From the NCBI GenBank assembly GCA_039414355.1, contig JBCDJN010000008.1, positions 13,859 to 77,858 on the forward strand: 64,000 nucleotides of DNA. Reading direction: 5' to 3'. Positions 8,180 through 17,800 of the stretch are shown here, in pieces. Within the stretch, counting starts at the first letter, position 1. Each line of letters opens with the position of its first letter. Source of the DNA: JBCCQL01 sp039414355 (GTDB lineage: Bacteria; Planctomycetota; Planctomycetia; Pirellulales; Lacipirellulaceae). Below the pieces are notes generated by a model, which was not told the origin of the DNA, made no database searches, and saw nothing but the letters and a program-made list of their open reading frames with translations. Position numbers and translations under genes: made by a program.

Positions 8180-8908
8180 CTAGAGCCAACGGCGTAGCCA
8201 CTCGGGCGTGTGCGTCTTGTGCTGGGTGACAACCGAGCCCACCACGTTGACGCCGTCCGCCATGAGCCGGCCGATCGACGCCTGGGCGCCCTTCCGGCTG
8301 GAGCCGTCGCAACGCAGCACTACCAGCGTGGCGTCCACATGCTGGGCCAGCAGCAACGCGTGCCGCAGCTCGCGGACCTCGGGCAGGTCGAACACGATGG
8401 TCGAGAAGACGTTCCGCAGCTCCTTGATCAGCGCGGCGAGGGCGTCGGGGTCGACACGTGTGCGGTCCACCAGCGCCTGCGAACCGAGTGGCATGATCGA
8501 GAGCCCGTCGACGTTGGTCTCGTGCAGCGCGTCGGGCAGGTCGCACTCCTCGGCCAGAACCTCGGTCAGGCCGGGCTCGTCGTACAGGCGGAAGTGCCGG
8601 TCCTGCCGCGGGTGCTGCAGGTTGGCGTCCACCAGCACCACGGGCGACAGGCGGTGGTCGGCGGCGCGGATCGCCAGGTTGGCCGCCACGGTGCTCACGC
8701 CGGCCCGGCGCTCGCATCCGGTGACGCCCACGGCGAAGCCCTCGGCCGTTTCGTTGTGCTTGGGGACGACTCGCCAGAGGATGGTGTCGTAGTAGTCGGC
8801 GCCGCGGCGGCGGGGGCTTTTGGCGGCGCCGGACGCCAGGCGCGGACGCGTGCTCGCCGGCGCATCAAGCCGGTGCTGCACGGCGGCGCCGTTGGGCGAA
8901 TCGTTCAT
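8180..8908 (-). CDS. BY-kinase/ParA-like capsular exopolysaccharide family ATPase with degenerate P-loop
   Basis: A 242-residue cytoplasmic protein matching the detached kinase half of Wzc/CapB systems. It shows VTGCERRAGVSTVAANLA at residues 62-79, the Walker A region, but the lysine of GKST is valine 71. The A' motif VVLVDANLQHP and the Walker B strand STIVFDLPEV remain. The usual C-terminal tyrosine cluster is absent. It probably partners the Wzz-like protein encoded just upstream (8986-10617) to control polymer length, but catalysis is doubtful. Start ATG at 8908 is backed by AAGGA about 8 nt upstream; an in-frame TTG at 8987 is less likely. Confidence 0.82.
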   Translation of the reverse strand: MNDSPNGAAVQHRLDAPASTRPRLASGAAKSPRRRGADYYDTILWRVVPKHNETAEGFAVGVTGCERRAGVSTVAANLAIRAADHRLSPVVLVDANLQHPRQDRHFRLYDEPGLTEVLAEECDLPDALHETNVDGLSIMPLGSQALVDRTRVDPDALAALIKELRNVFSTIVFDLPEVRELRHALLLAQHVDATLVVLRCDGSSRKGAQASIGRLMADGVNVVGSVVTQHKTHTPEWLRRWL

Positions 8909-8985
8909 GGCGGGTCCTTGGTTTGGTTGCCGGTTTGGCGACGATTGTCTTGCGAACGGCCGGCGGCGAAGCCGCCCCGCATGAC

Positions 8986-10617
8986 TCAACTACTGAGCAC
9001 GCGGCCGTGGACTTTGCTCTTGGGAACCTCGGCGAAGACCGGCACGCCGAGCTGCGTCTCCACGTCTTCGGTGGTGCGGACGCGGTCGTTGAGGTGCTCG
9101 CTCGCCGCGACCCAGGAGACCGTGCCACCGAACGCAAGCAGCATCGCCCCCAGGCCGACAAGCAGCTTCGAGGGGCTGACCGGCTTCTCGGAACGGGTGG
9201 CCGGCTGCGGCACACTGACGCTGGAGATGCGTTCTTCTTCCAACGCCTGGTCGATGCGGGCCTGCTCCAGGTTCTCGGCGTACTTGAAGTACTTGCCGCG
9301 GGCGATCGCCACCTCGCGGTCGAGCTCGTCGAGCTCGATCTCGTGTTGATTGAGCTGCTCCAGGTCGCCGTGGATCAGCTTCTTCTGCTCGTCCAGCGTC
9401 TTCAGCCGCGCCTGGTAGCCGGCCATCACGCTCTGCTGCTGCTTGAGCTCAAGCGACAGCTCGCGGTGGATGGGGTTCACGTCGTCAACGGTTTCCTCGC
9501 GCTGCTCCGATTGGTCCTCGACCACCTTCTTCGCCTCGTCCACTTGGGCGGAAATCGCCTTGACCAGCGGGTGGGCGTCGTTGTAGCGGGCCTTGAGCTC
9601 CATCTTGCGTGTCTGCAGCGCGTAGAGCTGGTTCCGCAGCAGGTCGGCGCCCTCGTTCGGCACGCTCTTGCGGCTGGCGACCATCCGCTCCGGCAGCGTG
9701 CTGAGCTGCTTGTTGAGGTCGTCCACGCGGGCGACGGCGGTCGCCAGGTTTTGCTCGGTGTTGTAGACCTCTTGCTCAACGACCCGGAGCTGCCCCTCGA
9801 GCGTCATCCGCCGACCCTCGATCGACGCGATGCCCATCCGGTTCTTGGCAGTCTTCACCTTCTCGTTCGCCTCTTCCAGTCGCTTCTCCAGCGACTTGCG
9901 TTGCTCGGCGAAGAACATCTGCGACTCCGGGTTGCGGTGGATCCGGAGGTGCTCTTGCTTGTAGAGGTCGACAAGCGTGGCGAGCATCTCTTGGGCGCCG
10001 CGGGCGGTCTCGGCGTCGAGCTGGACAACGATCACCATCGAGTCCTTCTCGGAATCGATCAGCAGGTTCTCCTCGATCTGGATGATCGCCTCTTCGCGGG
10101 CGGGCACCGGGTCGATGCTCTTGAGCTGGTTGATGAGCCACTTGGGCGGGGCCATCAGGGCGTCGGTAATCGTGCTCTCGGCGGGGCCCTCGCCGGCGGG
10201 GCCGCCGCGGAGCACGTAGTCCGGCCCCAGCTCGTCAACCACCCGGGCGATCAGCCCCCGGCTGCCGAGCACCTCCATCGCGGAGACCACCTCCGCGTCG
10301 CGGCCGGTCTGCTGCAGGTTGATGGTGGAGCCGGTCGTTGCCGTCGGGTCGAGGCCCACGCTCTCGCGGCCCACCTGCAGGAAGAGCTTGGCTTCCGATT
10401 GGTACGTCCGCGGTGCGAAAAGGATGATCGCCGTGGCGGCGGACATGATCAGCAGCGGCGTGAGGAGCACCTTCCACTTGTGGCGGAAGACCACCTCCGC
10501 CAAGTCGCCCGGCGTGAGCGGACGGGCCGGCGGCGGCGCGACCGGCGCGGCAGGGCTGGTAGAGGCGGCGCCGCCCGCAGCGGGGCGTCGGACGGGGCGG
10601 GTGAGGGTTTCTGGCAT
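8986..10617 (-). CDS. Wzz/GumC-type chain-length determinant, polysaccharide co-polymerase
   Basis: A 543-residue inner-membrane protein. After a proline/alanine-rich 30-residue tail comes LAEVVFRHKWKVLLTPLLI, entering the first transmembrane helix (about residues 30-55). A Wzz domain with YQSEAKLFLQVGRES follows, then a long periplasmic coiled coil (about 180-430), and a final helix near residue 490 (LLVGLGAMLLAFGG). The cytoplasmic tail has no kinase domain, which is supplied by the next gene. Such proteins set the length of exported EPS. ATG at 10617 is chosen over the longer open frame because the leader to 10680 is not protein-like. The gene follows the GT4 gene by about 105 bp. Confidence 0.9.
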   Translation of the reverse strand: MPETLTRPVRRPAAGGAASTSPAAPVAPPPARPLTPGDLAEVVFRHKWKVLLTPLLIMSAATAIILFAPRTYQSEAKLFLQVGRESVGLDPTATTGSTINLQQTGRDAEVVSAMEVLGSRGLIARVVDELGPDYVLRGGPAGEGPAESTITDALMAPPKWLINQLKSIDPVPAREEAIIQIEENLLIDSEKDSMVIVVQLDAETARGAQEMLATLVDLYKQEHLRIHRNPESQMFFAEQRKSLEKRLEEANEKVKTAKNRMGIASIEGRRMTLEGQLRVVEQEVYNTEQNLATAVARVDDLNKQLSTLPERMVASRKSVPNEGADLLRNQLYALQTRKMELKARYNDAHPLVKAISAQVDEAKKVVEDQSEQREETVDDVNPIHRELSLELKQQQSVMAGYQARLKTLDEQKKLIHGDLEQLNQHEIELDELDREVAIARGKYFKYAENLEQARIDQALEEERISSVSVPQPATRSEKPVSPSKLLVGLGAMLLAFGGTVSWVAASEHLNDRVRTTEDVETQLGVPVFAEVPKSKVHGRVLSS

Positions 10618-10722
10618 GGCTCGTGGCGCCCAAAGCGTTCGGCTTCGGGCCGTGTGGTGAGCGTTTGACCCGGGGACCATCGTCCCCTTGCGGTGTTTGG
10701 TTGTCTCTCGGGCTTCAGGCCG

Positions 10723-12114
10723 TCAAATGTCGAACGCCATCCCCGGCGCCGACAGCGTGGCCGACGACGAACTGCCGGTCGACCGGCTGAGCGGTTGGCT
10801 GACCATCGGCTGGCCCAGCGCCCGGTGGCGGAGGACTTTCTGGTACAGCAGCCGGGTGGACTCGCGGCGGGCCTCCCAGGCGTAGGTCGCCGCGCGGTCG
10901 CGGGCGCCGTGGCTGAGCCGGTGCAGCAGGTCGTGGTCCGTGGCCAGCGTCACCAGCGCGTCGGCGAACCCGCGGACGGTCGCCTCGGGCGAAGCGACCG
11001 TCACCGGCACCGCGCAGCGGTCGGTCATCAGGTCGGCGGCCCCTTGGTGCTCAACGCCCACCAGCGGCGCCCCGGCCGCCATCGATTCAATCAAGCCGGT
11101 GCCCGACGTGTCCCGCAAACTGGTGAACGCAAACACATCAGCCCAGCGGTAGTGCGGCAGCGTTTCTTCGTAGCCGGGCCAATCGTGCCACGTGATCCGA
11201 TCGCCAACGCCAAGCCGCTCCGCCAACCGCTGCCACGGCCGTCGGCAAGGGCCGTCGCCCAGCACGCGGACTTCTACCGGGCAGTCGGCGGGCAGCTTGG
11301 GAAGCGAACGCAGCAACAGAGGCAACGCCTTCCACGGCTGCAGCCGGCCGGCCCAAAGCACCCGCAGCGGCTGAGAGGCGTCACGCCGCCGGCGGGGCGG
11401 GGCGAGGTCGCAGTCGAGGCCGGTCTCCAACTCGACGTCGGCTTCCAGCCCGAGCCCGCGCCGAAGGTCCTCTTGGTTCTTGGTCGTCGCGGCAAGCACC
11501 GCGGCCGCGTTGCGAGCGGCGCCGCGGACGCGGCGGTTGCACCGCATCTGGAAGCCGTTGACCAGACTGCGAACGCCTTCCTTCGCCGCGGCCGTCGGCC
11601 CGACGACGCCGGCATAGCGGAGCGGGAAGTTCTGCGTGCCGCCAACCGGCCCCCAAACGAACGGCGCCGGCAGCTTCCAGAGCAGGCCGGGCTCGCGGTA
11701 GCCGCAGTAAGTGACTTGATGCGTGAGATCGAACGGCCGCTCAGCGTGCAGCCGGCGGGCCGTGCGGTAGGCGAGCGTGCCCCAGTGGCGGTAGCCCAGG
11801 TAGTACGTCGACCCCAGCGAGCAGAGCTGCCGGCTACGCCAATCGTAATCGACGCGCTCGAAACGCAGGCCGTGGGAAGTGCCGCGCTCCTCGCAAGCGC
11901 GGGCCGTGAGTTCTTCGACCCGCTGCTCTTGGTTGCACTGGCCGGGGCCGACCAGCACCGTCACGTCGCACCACTCGGCGGCAAGCAACGCCCGCCGCCA
12001 ACCGATGCGGGTCTCCATGGTCTGATCAGGGTGGCAGCCGAACGCCGACATCAGCAGGCGCGGCCGATCGGCGGGCGATGGGGTCTGCGGCAGCGGGTTG
12101 TCGCTTGGCGACAT
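10723..12114 (-). CDS. Glycosyltransferase family 4 (GT-B fold)
   Basis: A 463-residue GT-B retaining glycosyltransferase. The N-terminal acceptor domain starts PRLLMSAFGCHPDQ and contains PFVWGPVGGTQNFP, a signature of a GT4 subgroup found in EPS loci. The C-terminal donor domain has LRVLWAGRLQPWKALPLLL (strand plus K of the R/K motif) and FTSLRDTSGTGLIESMAAG, corresponding to the E-x7-E loop with the first acidic residue as aspartate. ATG at 12114 is selected because the preceding 69 open codons are proline-rich and non-conserved in look. It is the second gene of the EPS locus. Which hexose it transfers is unknown. Confidence 0.9.
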   Translation of the reverse strand: MSPSDNPLPQTPSPADRPRLLMSAFGCHPDQTMETRIGWRRALLAAEWCDVTVLVGPGQCNQEQRVEELTARACEERGTSHGLRFERVDYDWRSRQLCSLGSTYYLGYRHWGTLAYRTARRLHAERPFDLTHQVTYCGYREPGLLWKLPAPFVWGPVGGTQNFPLRYAGVVGPTAAAKEGVRSLVNGFQMRCNRRVRGAARNAAAVLAATTKNQEDLRRGLGLEADVELETGLDCDLAPPRRRRDASQPLRVLWAGRLQPWKALPLLLRSLPKLPADCPVEVRVLGDGPCRRPWQRLAERLGVGDRITWHDWPGYEETLPHYRWADVFAFTSLRDTSGTGLIESMAAGAPLVGVEHQGAADLMTDRCAVPVTVASPEATVRGFADALVTLATDHDLLHRLSHGARDRAATYAWEARRESTRLLYQKVLRHRALGQPMVSQPLSRSTGSSSSATLSAPGMAFDI

Positions 12115-12212
12115 GGTGCTGAGAAGAGTTTGCAGGGCGGGAATGAAAAGAGGCGGGGAGGGGAGCTTCGGGGAGGAAGGCTGGGCCCATTGGTTGGGGG
12201 CGGGAGTTCGTC

Positions 12213-13388
12213 TCAGCGGGGTCCTCGCAGCTTCATCAGCGAGGGGCCCGTTTGCAGCAGCAGCTTGATGTCGTGCCAGAGCGTGTGCCGGCGCTGGTAC
12301 CGCAGGTCCATCCGCACCCACTCGTCAAACGGCACGGCGTTGCGGGCGTGCACCTGCCAGGTGCAAGTGATGCCCGGCGTGACCATCAGCCGCTGGCGTT
12401 GCCAAGGCTCGCACCGCTGCGACTCCTCGACCGGCAGCGGACGCGGGCCGACGAGCGACATCTCACCCTTGATCACGTTGATGAGCTGCGGCAACTCGTC
12501 GATGCTCAGCTTGCGGAGCACTTGTCCCAGCTTGGTGACGCGTGGGTCGGTGGTCATCTTGAACGCCGGGCCATCCTGCTCGCTGAACTGGCGGAGATCG
12601 GCCTTCTCTTTCTCAGCGTCGGCCCGCATGGTGCGGAGCTTGTAGATCTTGAACCGGCGGCCTCCGAGGCCCTCGCGGACCTGCACAAAGAACGCCCCGC
12701 CGGGCGAGGTCGCCGCCACGGCTACCGCTGCCACGCCGATGATGGGCACAGCCACCACCAATCCGACGCTGCAGACGGCGATGTCCGTCGCCCGCTTCCA
12801 CCAAGGCAGCGGCCGCGCGAGCAGTTCTTCGAACGCGGTGGGCTGAACGGGCGCCCGGGCGCCGGCGTTCAAGGCGAGATCGGTAACCTTGGTTGCTGGC
12901 TTAGTGGCGACGGCCGCGGTCACGCCGCCGGGGCCGGCCAGTGGGTCGGCGTCGACCGAATCCTCCTGCGTTCCGCCCGCCCCCCAGTTCTCGGTGGGTT
13001 GATCCTCTGGGTAGAGAAGCACTTCGCACGTTGGCGTGACGCCGCCGCCGACCAGAAGCTCGCGAATGTCGTCCGCCACCTTCCAGGCGCCGGACGCGGG
13101 GGTGTCTGGCAGAAGAACGCCAAGCCGGCCATCGCGGAGCACGCCAACGGTGTCCGTCATCCTGAGTCGATCGACCAGCACGCGAGCTAGGTAGCCGATC
13201 GCATCGCTCGCACGCGGCGTGTCCGGCAAGGCGATGGCGATCATGGCCAGGACCGACCCGTTGCGATCGACGCGCATCCGCTCGCCCATAGCGGCCTGCT
13301 CAAAGGCGGCCGCGTCAAGTACGCCATCGCCGTACAAGCCGTGGCGCCGCCTCCTACGGAAGCGGGCCAGCCATCGTCTACGTCTCAT
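12213..13388 (-). CDS. Undecaprenyl-phosphate sugar phosphotransferase with N-terminal degenerate GGDEF-like domain
   Basis: This 391-residue protein should start EPS assembly by moving sugar-1-phosphate onto undecaprenyl phosphate at the inner membrane. The C-terminal half (about 190-391) is a bacterial sugar transferase: WWKRATDIAVCSVGLVVAVP membrane hairpin, FKIYKLRTMRADAE, LSIDELPQLINVIKGEMSLV, GPRPLPVEE and PGITCTWQVHARN. Residues 20-115 look like a decayed GGDEF domain: the active-site position reads RDGRL (85-89) instead of GGDEF, while an RxxD pattern, RMTD (76-79), lies exactly five residues before it, the I-site spacing. A proline/acid linker joins the halves. It is the first gene of the locus, opposite a diguanylate cyclase gene. 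Confidence 0.88.
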   Translation of the reverse strand: MRRRRWLARFRRRRRHGLYGDGVLDAAAFEQAAMGERMRVDRNGSVLAMIAIALPDTPRASDAIGYLARVLVDRLRMTDTVGVLRDGRLGVLLPDTPASGAWKVADDIRELLVGGGVTPTCEVLLYPEDQPTENWGAGGTQEDSVDADPLAGPGGVTAAVATKPATKVTDLALNAGARAPVQPTAFEELLARPLPWWKRATDIAVCSVGLVVAVPIIGVAAVAVAATSPGGAFFVQVREGLGGRRFKIYKLRTMRADAEKEKADLRQFSEQDGPAFKMTTDPRVTKLGQVLRKLSIDELPQLINVIKGEMSLVGPRPLPVEESQRCEPWQRQRLMVTPGITCTWQVHARNAVPFDEWVRMDLRYQRRHTLWHDIKLLLQTGPSLMKLRGPR

Positions 13389-13616
13389 GTTGGAAGCTCA
13401 GGAGGTGGATCGCTGGGTGGCGTCGCCTGTGTTAACGCCAATCCGCGGCGGCGACGTGCCCTCGGCCAAGCCGAGGTACCGCCAACGCCGCATCGGTATT
13501 CGCTGCAACCCTCGCGCCAGTCGCCGCGCGGGATCAACTGGATTGCGGGGAGATTAGGGAGAGGCGATCAAGCCCGGCTGATGCCCTGCAGCCGTGCCGT
13601 GCCCGTCTCTCGGGTC

Positions 13617-13642
13617 GGTAGGTGGGTGGGGTAGGTGGGTGG
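13617..13642 (+). other. G-quadruplex-capable tract
   Basis: The plus strand reads GGTAGGTGGG then TGGGGTAGGTGGGTGG. That is at least seven G-runs of two or more with one- or two-nucleotide loops, including three runs of three or more. It sits in the divergent spacer about 230 bp upstream of the EPS priming gene start. A role in replication or transcription is only a possibility. Confidence 0.4.
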
Positions 13643-13808
13643 CCTGTTCGCAGCGTTGGGCGGGGCCGCCCGGTGCTGCAACCATTTCGGGCTGCTCGGC
13701 GCCCAGCATCCGTGCAGCCAAGTCGTTTGGCGGCGCCCCGTGAGGCGGTTCCCCCAATGCCAAACCCTCGGCTCGCTGCTTACAGGAGGCGAGCAAGCGA
13801 AGCTGGAG

Positions 13809-13814
13809 TATAAT
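13809..13814 (+). promoter_or_regulatory. Candidate -10 box (TATAAT) for the GGDEF gene
   Basis: A perfect TATAAT lies in an unusually AT-rich stretch of this GC-rich window. No matching TTGACA is found at 16-18 bp. If real, transcription would start near 13821, which would exclude the ATG at 13635 and favour the TTG start at 13860. Confidence 0.35.
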
Positions 13815-13859
13815 CTGGCTTCACAAATTGTCGATTTATCACCCGCGAAAAATAGCCGT

Positions 13860-14672
13860 TTGCCCCCAAATCCCGTCGACAGTCAATCGACTCCGCCGGC
13901 CCAATCCGCCCCGGATTACGACACGGCCTCGCTCCCGTCGCAGGCCCTAGCCGCCGCGAGGCTGTGCTACGACGCGGTCGCTCTGGGCCCGCCACCCGGC
14001 GTCGATCGGCCGTGGTGGTTCAACCAGGCGTTCTTGGCGCTTGCGGAGCGAATGAGCACGCCGCCGGAGACCCTGGCCCGGGAGCTGGGCTTCGGGAAAC
14101 CGACCGAGGACCGGGACGTCCGCGAACTTCTGGACCGCACCCGCACGGCACGAAATGCCGCGGGAGCCGTTTCGATTGTCGTCCGTGCCGAGGCGGTGGC
14201 CGGTCCGGCGCCCCCAACCGACCGCCGCGACCCCCTCACCGGCCTGCCGGACCGCAACTGGCTGCTGAAGGAGCTGACGCGCCGGTTGAGCCATGACGCC
14301 GAGCCGTTCGCCCTGCTGTTCGTCGATCTTGACGGTTTCAAGAGCGTCAACGACCGCCTCGGCCACCTGGCGGGCGACGAAGCCCTCAGAGAAGTTGCCC
14401 GGCGATTGCAGCATGCGTTGCGCGAAGGCGATACCGTTTCGCGTTTTGGCGGCGACGAGTTCATCGTCCTTGTCGGCGGCGTCGTCCACGCGGACGCCAT
14501 TCCGCCGCTCATCGCACGGCTTCGAGAGTCGGTCGCCGCCCCCTTTTCCGCCATGGGCGAAACGCGGCTGAGCATTAGCGTCGGCGCCGCGCTCTCTAGC
14601 GAAGGGCACCCCACGCCCGAGGCGTTGCTCCACGCCGCCGATGGACGCATGTACGCCAACAAGCTGCCTTAG
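13860..14672 (+). CDS. Diguanylate cyclase (GGDEF domain) with I-site
   Basis: The protein should make the second messenger c-di-GMP from two GTP. An N-terminal region of about 115 residues has no recognised fold. The GGDEF domain then begins at RRDPLTGLPDRNWLLKEL and contains FVDLDGFKSVND, the metal-binding aspartate block. The active site reads RFGGDEFIVL, and the inhibitory RxxD motif REGD precedes GGDEF by five residues, so product inhibition is expected. No membrane segment is seen. The frame is open back to ATG 13635, but that part is not protein-like; TTG 13860 is a guess based on the TATAAT upstream. It is divergent from the EPS priming gene. Confidence 0.88.
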   Translation: MPPNPVDSQSTPPAQSAPDYDTASLPSQALAAARLCYDAVALGPPPGVDRPWWFNQAFLALAERMSTPPETLARELGFGKPTEDRDVRELLDRTRTARNAAGAVSIVVRAEAVAGPAPPTDRRDPLTGLPDRNWLLKELTRRLSHDAEPFALLFVDLDGFKSVNDRLGHLAGDEALREVARRLQHALREGDTVSRFGGDEFIVLVGGVVHADAIPPLIARLRESVAAPFSAMGETRLSISVGAALSSEGHPTPEALLHAADGRMYANKLP

Positions 14673-14828
14673 CCGCCGGTCACCTGCCTTCGGACGAAAA
14701 AACCGGCGGACGCCAGCAGACTGGCATCGCGGGATTCGGCGTGTCCGCGCACAATACGCCGCGACCCACGGCGACGTTGGATCATGCCGCGTGCCGTGCC
14801 CCCCGCAGGACGCAAGGGAATCGGGATC

Positions 14829-17800
14829 ATGAAGATCAATCGTATCGCCACCGAAAACGGCTGGCTTGGCCAGTCCACCAGCCAACCCCTCCGCGGCGAG
14901 GTGGGCCCACTGCCCCCGGGCCTCTCCGCCGTGATTGACGACGGGCAGCGGCAGGCCCTCGGCCTGCTGGCCGACGCCCTCTACCAAACGCCGCTGGCCG
15001 AAGAGCGGCCCAACGCCGGTTGGGTGGAGCTGGCCGGCCGCACCAGCAAATACCGCCTCCGCCGCCAACCGGGGGGCGTTGGCGCCGGCCGGTTTGTGAT
15101 TGAGACGATCGAGGGCAACCCGATCGATCGCCAGGCACTCACCCAACTGCTCGGCGGCCACGACGCGCCGTTGGCGGCCCGGGTGTTCTTCTCTCACCCC
15201 GGCACGCATGACGACCTGGCGACGCTGCTCTCGCCCGAAGTCGCCCGAGCCCTGCAAACAACGGACGACACCGCGGCGCCCGAGGCCGTGCCCGCCGGCT
15301 GGTCGCCGGAGTCCCTCCTTTCGCGTCGCGACGAAGTCACGCGTGAGATCGAGCGCCGCCTCGCCGATCGTCGCAAGACCAGCGAGGATCTGGAGCAGGT
15401 CGTCACCAAGCTCGACTCCGAAGCGAACCGCCTCCACCTCCGCCGCGACGAGCTCCGCAAGACGCTCACCGGCATCGAGACCGACCTCGCCGAAGTCGAG
15501 TCGCGGCTGCGTTACCGGGCGCTCGCCGAGCAGGCCGAGCGCGAGACCGCCGATCGCGAAGCGGCCGACTGGCGTCCGCGGCTGGATGAGCTGGAACAGC
15601 AGATCGAACACTGGCGGAAGACGCTGGCCGACCTGGAAGCCCGCGAGGCCGTGGTTCGCACCGAGCTCTCGGCGGTGCACCCGGACGACGCGGAGCCGAG
15701 CCTGCCGCTGGCCGATCAGCGGGCCGGCCTGGCCGTCGCCCGGCGGTTGGTGGAAGACCTGGAAAGCGAAGTCGCCCGGCTCGCCCGCGCGGCGGCCACC
15801 GACGCCTGCGTCTGCCGCGACGCCCACCCGCGGCTCAACCCGCTGGTCGACACGCTCGGCAAGCAACTCGGCCGGCTCGCCGGTTTGGCGGAGCAGCAGG
15901 AGCGGGCGCTGCACGTGCAGTCACTCCACGCCGAGGCGGCCCACCTCGCCCGGTCGCAGGACGACCTGCGGAAGCAACTTGATCATTTGCTCGGCCGACG
16001 ACAAGCGTTGTGGCGGACCACGCGGGCCCGCCCCGACGAGACCGAGCGCGACGCCAACCTGGAAGTAACCGCCGACCAGCGGGCCGCCCTCGACAGCCGC
16101 CGCGACGAGCTCAGCCGCGAGCTGGCGGACCTCGACGCCCGCCTGGAGGTGATCGCCACGGAGCGCGACTCGGTGCTCGCGCGGCGTTCGACGCTGCTCT
16201 CCGACGCGTCGCTCGAAGCCCTGCAAGCCGAGCTAGACGACTTGCACGCCAAGCTCCGCCGACCGGCAACAAAGACGGTGACCACGGAGCCGGCCGCGGG
16301 CCGCGCCTCGCAGTGGTTCGCCAAGCTGGTCGACGGCCGCTTCACCGGCCTGCGTCTGGTCTCCGGCGGGCGCCGCGTGGCGGTCCTTGAGCCCGGCGGC
16401 CGGGAGCACCCGGTGGAAACGCTCTCGCAGCAGGACCAGCGGCTGGCGGCGATGGCGCTGCGGCTGGCGGTGGTGGGCGGCTTCGCCCGCCGCGGGATCC
16501 AGCTGCCGGTGGTGCTCGATGAGCCGTTCGCCGGACTCGACGACCGCTCGGCGGCCATCCTGACGACGGTGCTGGACGACTTCTGCCGCCTCGGCTTCCA
16601 AGTGATTGTGTTCACCGACCGCGCGGTGGCGCTCGACCGGATGCGTGCGGTTGGAGCCCCGCTGCTGCGACTCAGCTACGAGACGCCCGCCGAGGCGCCG
16701 AGGCCGCGTGTGGAGGTCGCCCCCGAAGCCACGCCGCGCGTCGTCGCCGAAGTCACGCCGCCACCGGCAAAGCCCACGCTGCCCACGGCGCGAGTGGTTC
16801 GCCAAACGATCGAGAGCGAATACCTTCTCGCCCCCGAGGACCCCATTGAGCGTTTCCCGGTGCCCATCGCCAACCGCGAAGCGGTCTTCGCCCGCTCCCG
16901 CGTGCGGACCGTTGGCGACCTGATGTCGGCCGACCCCAGCGCGTTGGCCGAGGAGCTGGATCGGGACGACGTGACCGCCGCCCTCGCCGCGTTGTGGCAG
17001 ACGCACACCGGGCTCGTCTGCTTCGTGCCCGGCATGAGCTTTGAGGTCGCGTCGATGATCTCGGCGGCGGGCGTGCTCTCTGCCGAAGACCTGGCCGAAG
17101 CCGACGCTGATGAGCTCTTCCGGCTGGTGACCGACCTCCGCCGAACCGAACGCGGCAGCCGCTACAAGCGCGTCGCCTGGTCTCGCGAAGCGGCCGCTCA
17201 GTGGATTGAAGCCGCCGGACGCGGCGCAGAGCGTTGGCGTTCGACCGACATCTGGCAATCGTGGCGCCGCCACCGGGGCGAACGCCGCGAGCGCGTGCTC
17301 CGCAACGCCCGCCGGCCGCACGACGCCCGCCGCGACGACCGCGATCAAGACGACCGCCCGAGCCGGCTCCGCGTCCGGCGAGACGGAGAGCAGCGTGACG
17401 GCACCCGCCGCAAGCGGAAGCGCCGCGTCGTGAGCGAAACGACGACTTCGCCAGCGGAGACGGTGCTGAAATTCCGCCTGGAGACCACAAGCCCCGTGGT
17501 CGACGCGCCGTCGATCGGCCCGAAGATGGCCGAGCGCCTCGGCGGGCTGGGCATCACTACCGTTGCCGAGCTGCTAGAAGCGGACGCCGAGGCGATCGCC
17601 TCGAAGCTGGGCAGCCGCATCTCGGCAGACACGGTCGTTGCTTGGCAACACCAGGCACAACTCGTTTGCCGCGTGCCGATGCTGCACGGGCACGACGCCC
17701 AGATCCTGGTCGGCTCCGGCTTCAGCCAGCCCGAAGAGATCGCCGCGATGAAGCCGGCCGAGCTGCTGGAGTTCGTGCTTCCGTTCTGCCGCTCCAGCGA

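Larger units (their letters stand above)
13389..13859. other. Divergent intergenic region between EPS locus and GGDEF gene
   Basis: About 470 bp without a convincing gene. Open frames here translate to Cys/Arg-rich, low-complexity products. It holds a G-rich tract (13617-13642) and, near its right end, a drop in GC with a perfect TATAAT (13809-13814). Promoters for both the minus-strand EPS locus and the plus-strand cyclase gene must lie here if each is transcribed independently. I cannot point to a confident -35 for either. Confidence 0.5.

Noticed and set aside
8923..10668. 581-codon plus-strand open frame over the Wzz gene
   Set aside because: Leucine/Val/His-rich shadow of the coiled-coil gene on the opposite strand.
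13947..15914. 655-codon minus-strand open frame across the cyclase and coiled-coil genes
   Set aside because: Antisense to the intact GGDEF motif and the coiled coil. Composition is typical of a shadow frame.
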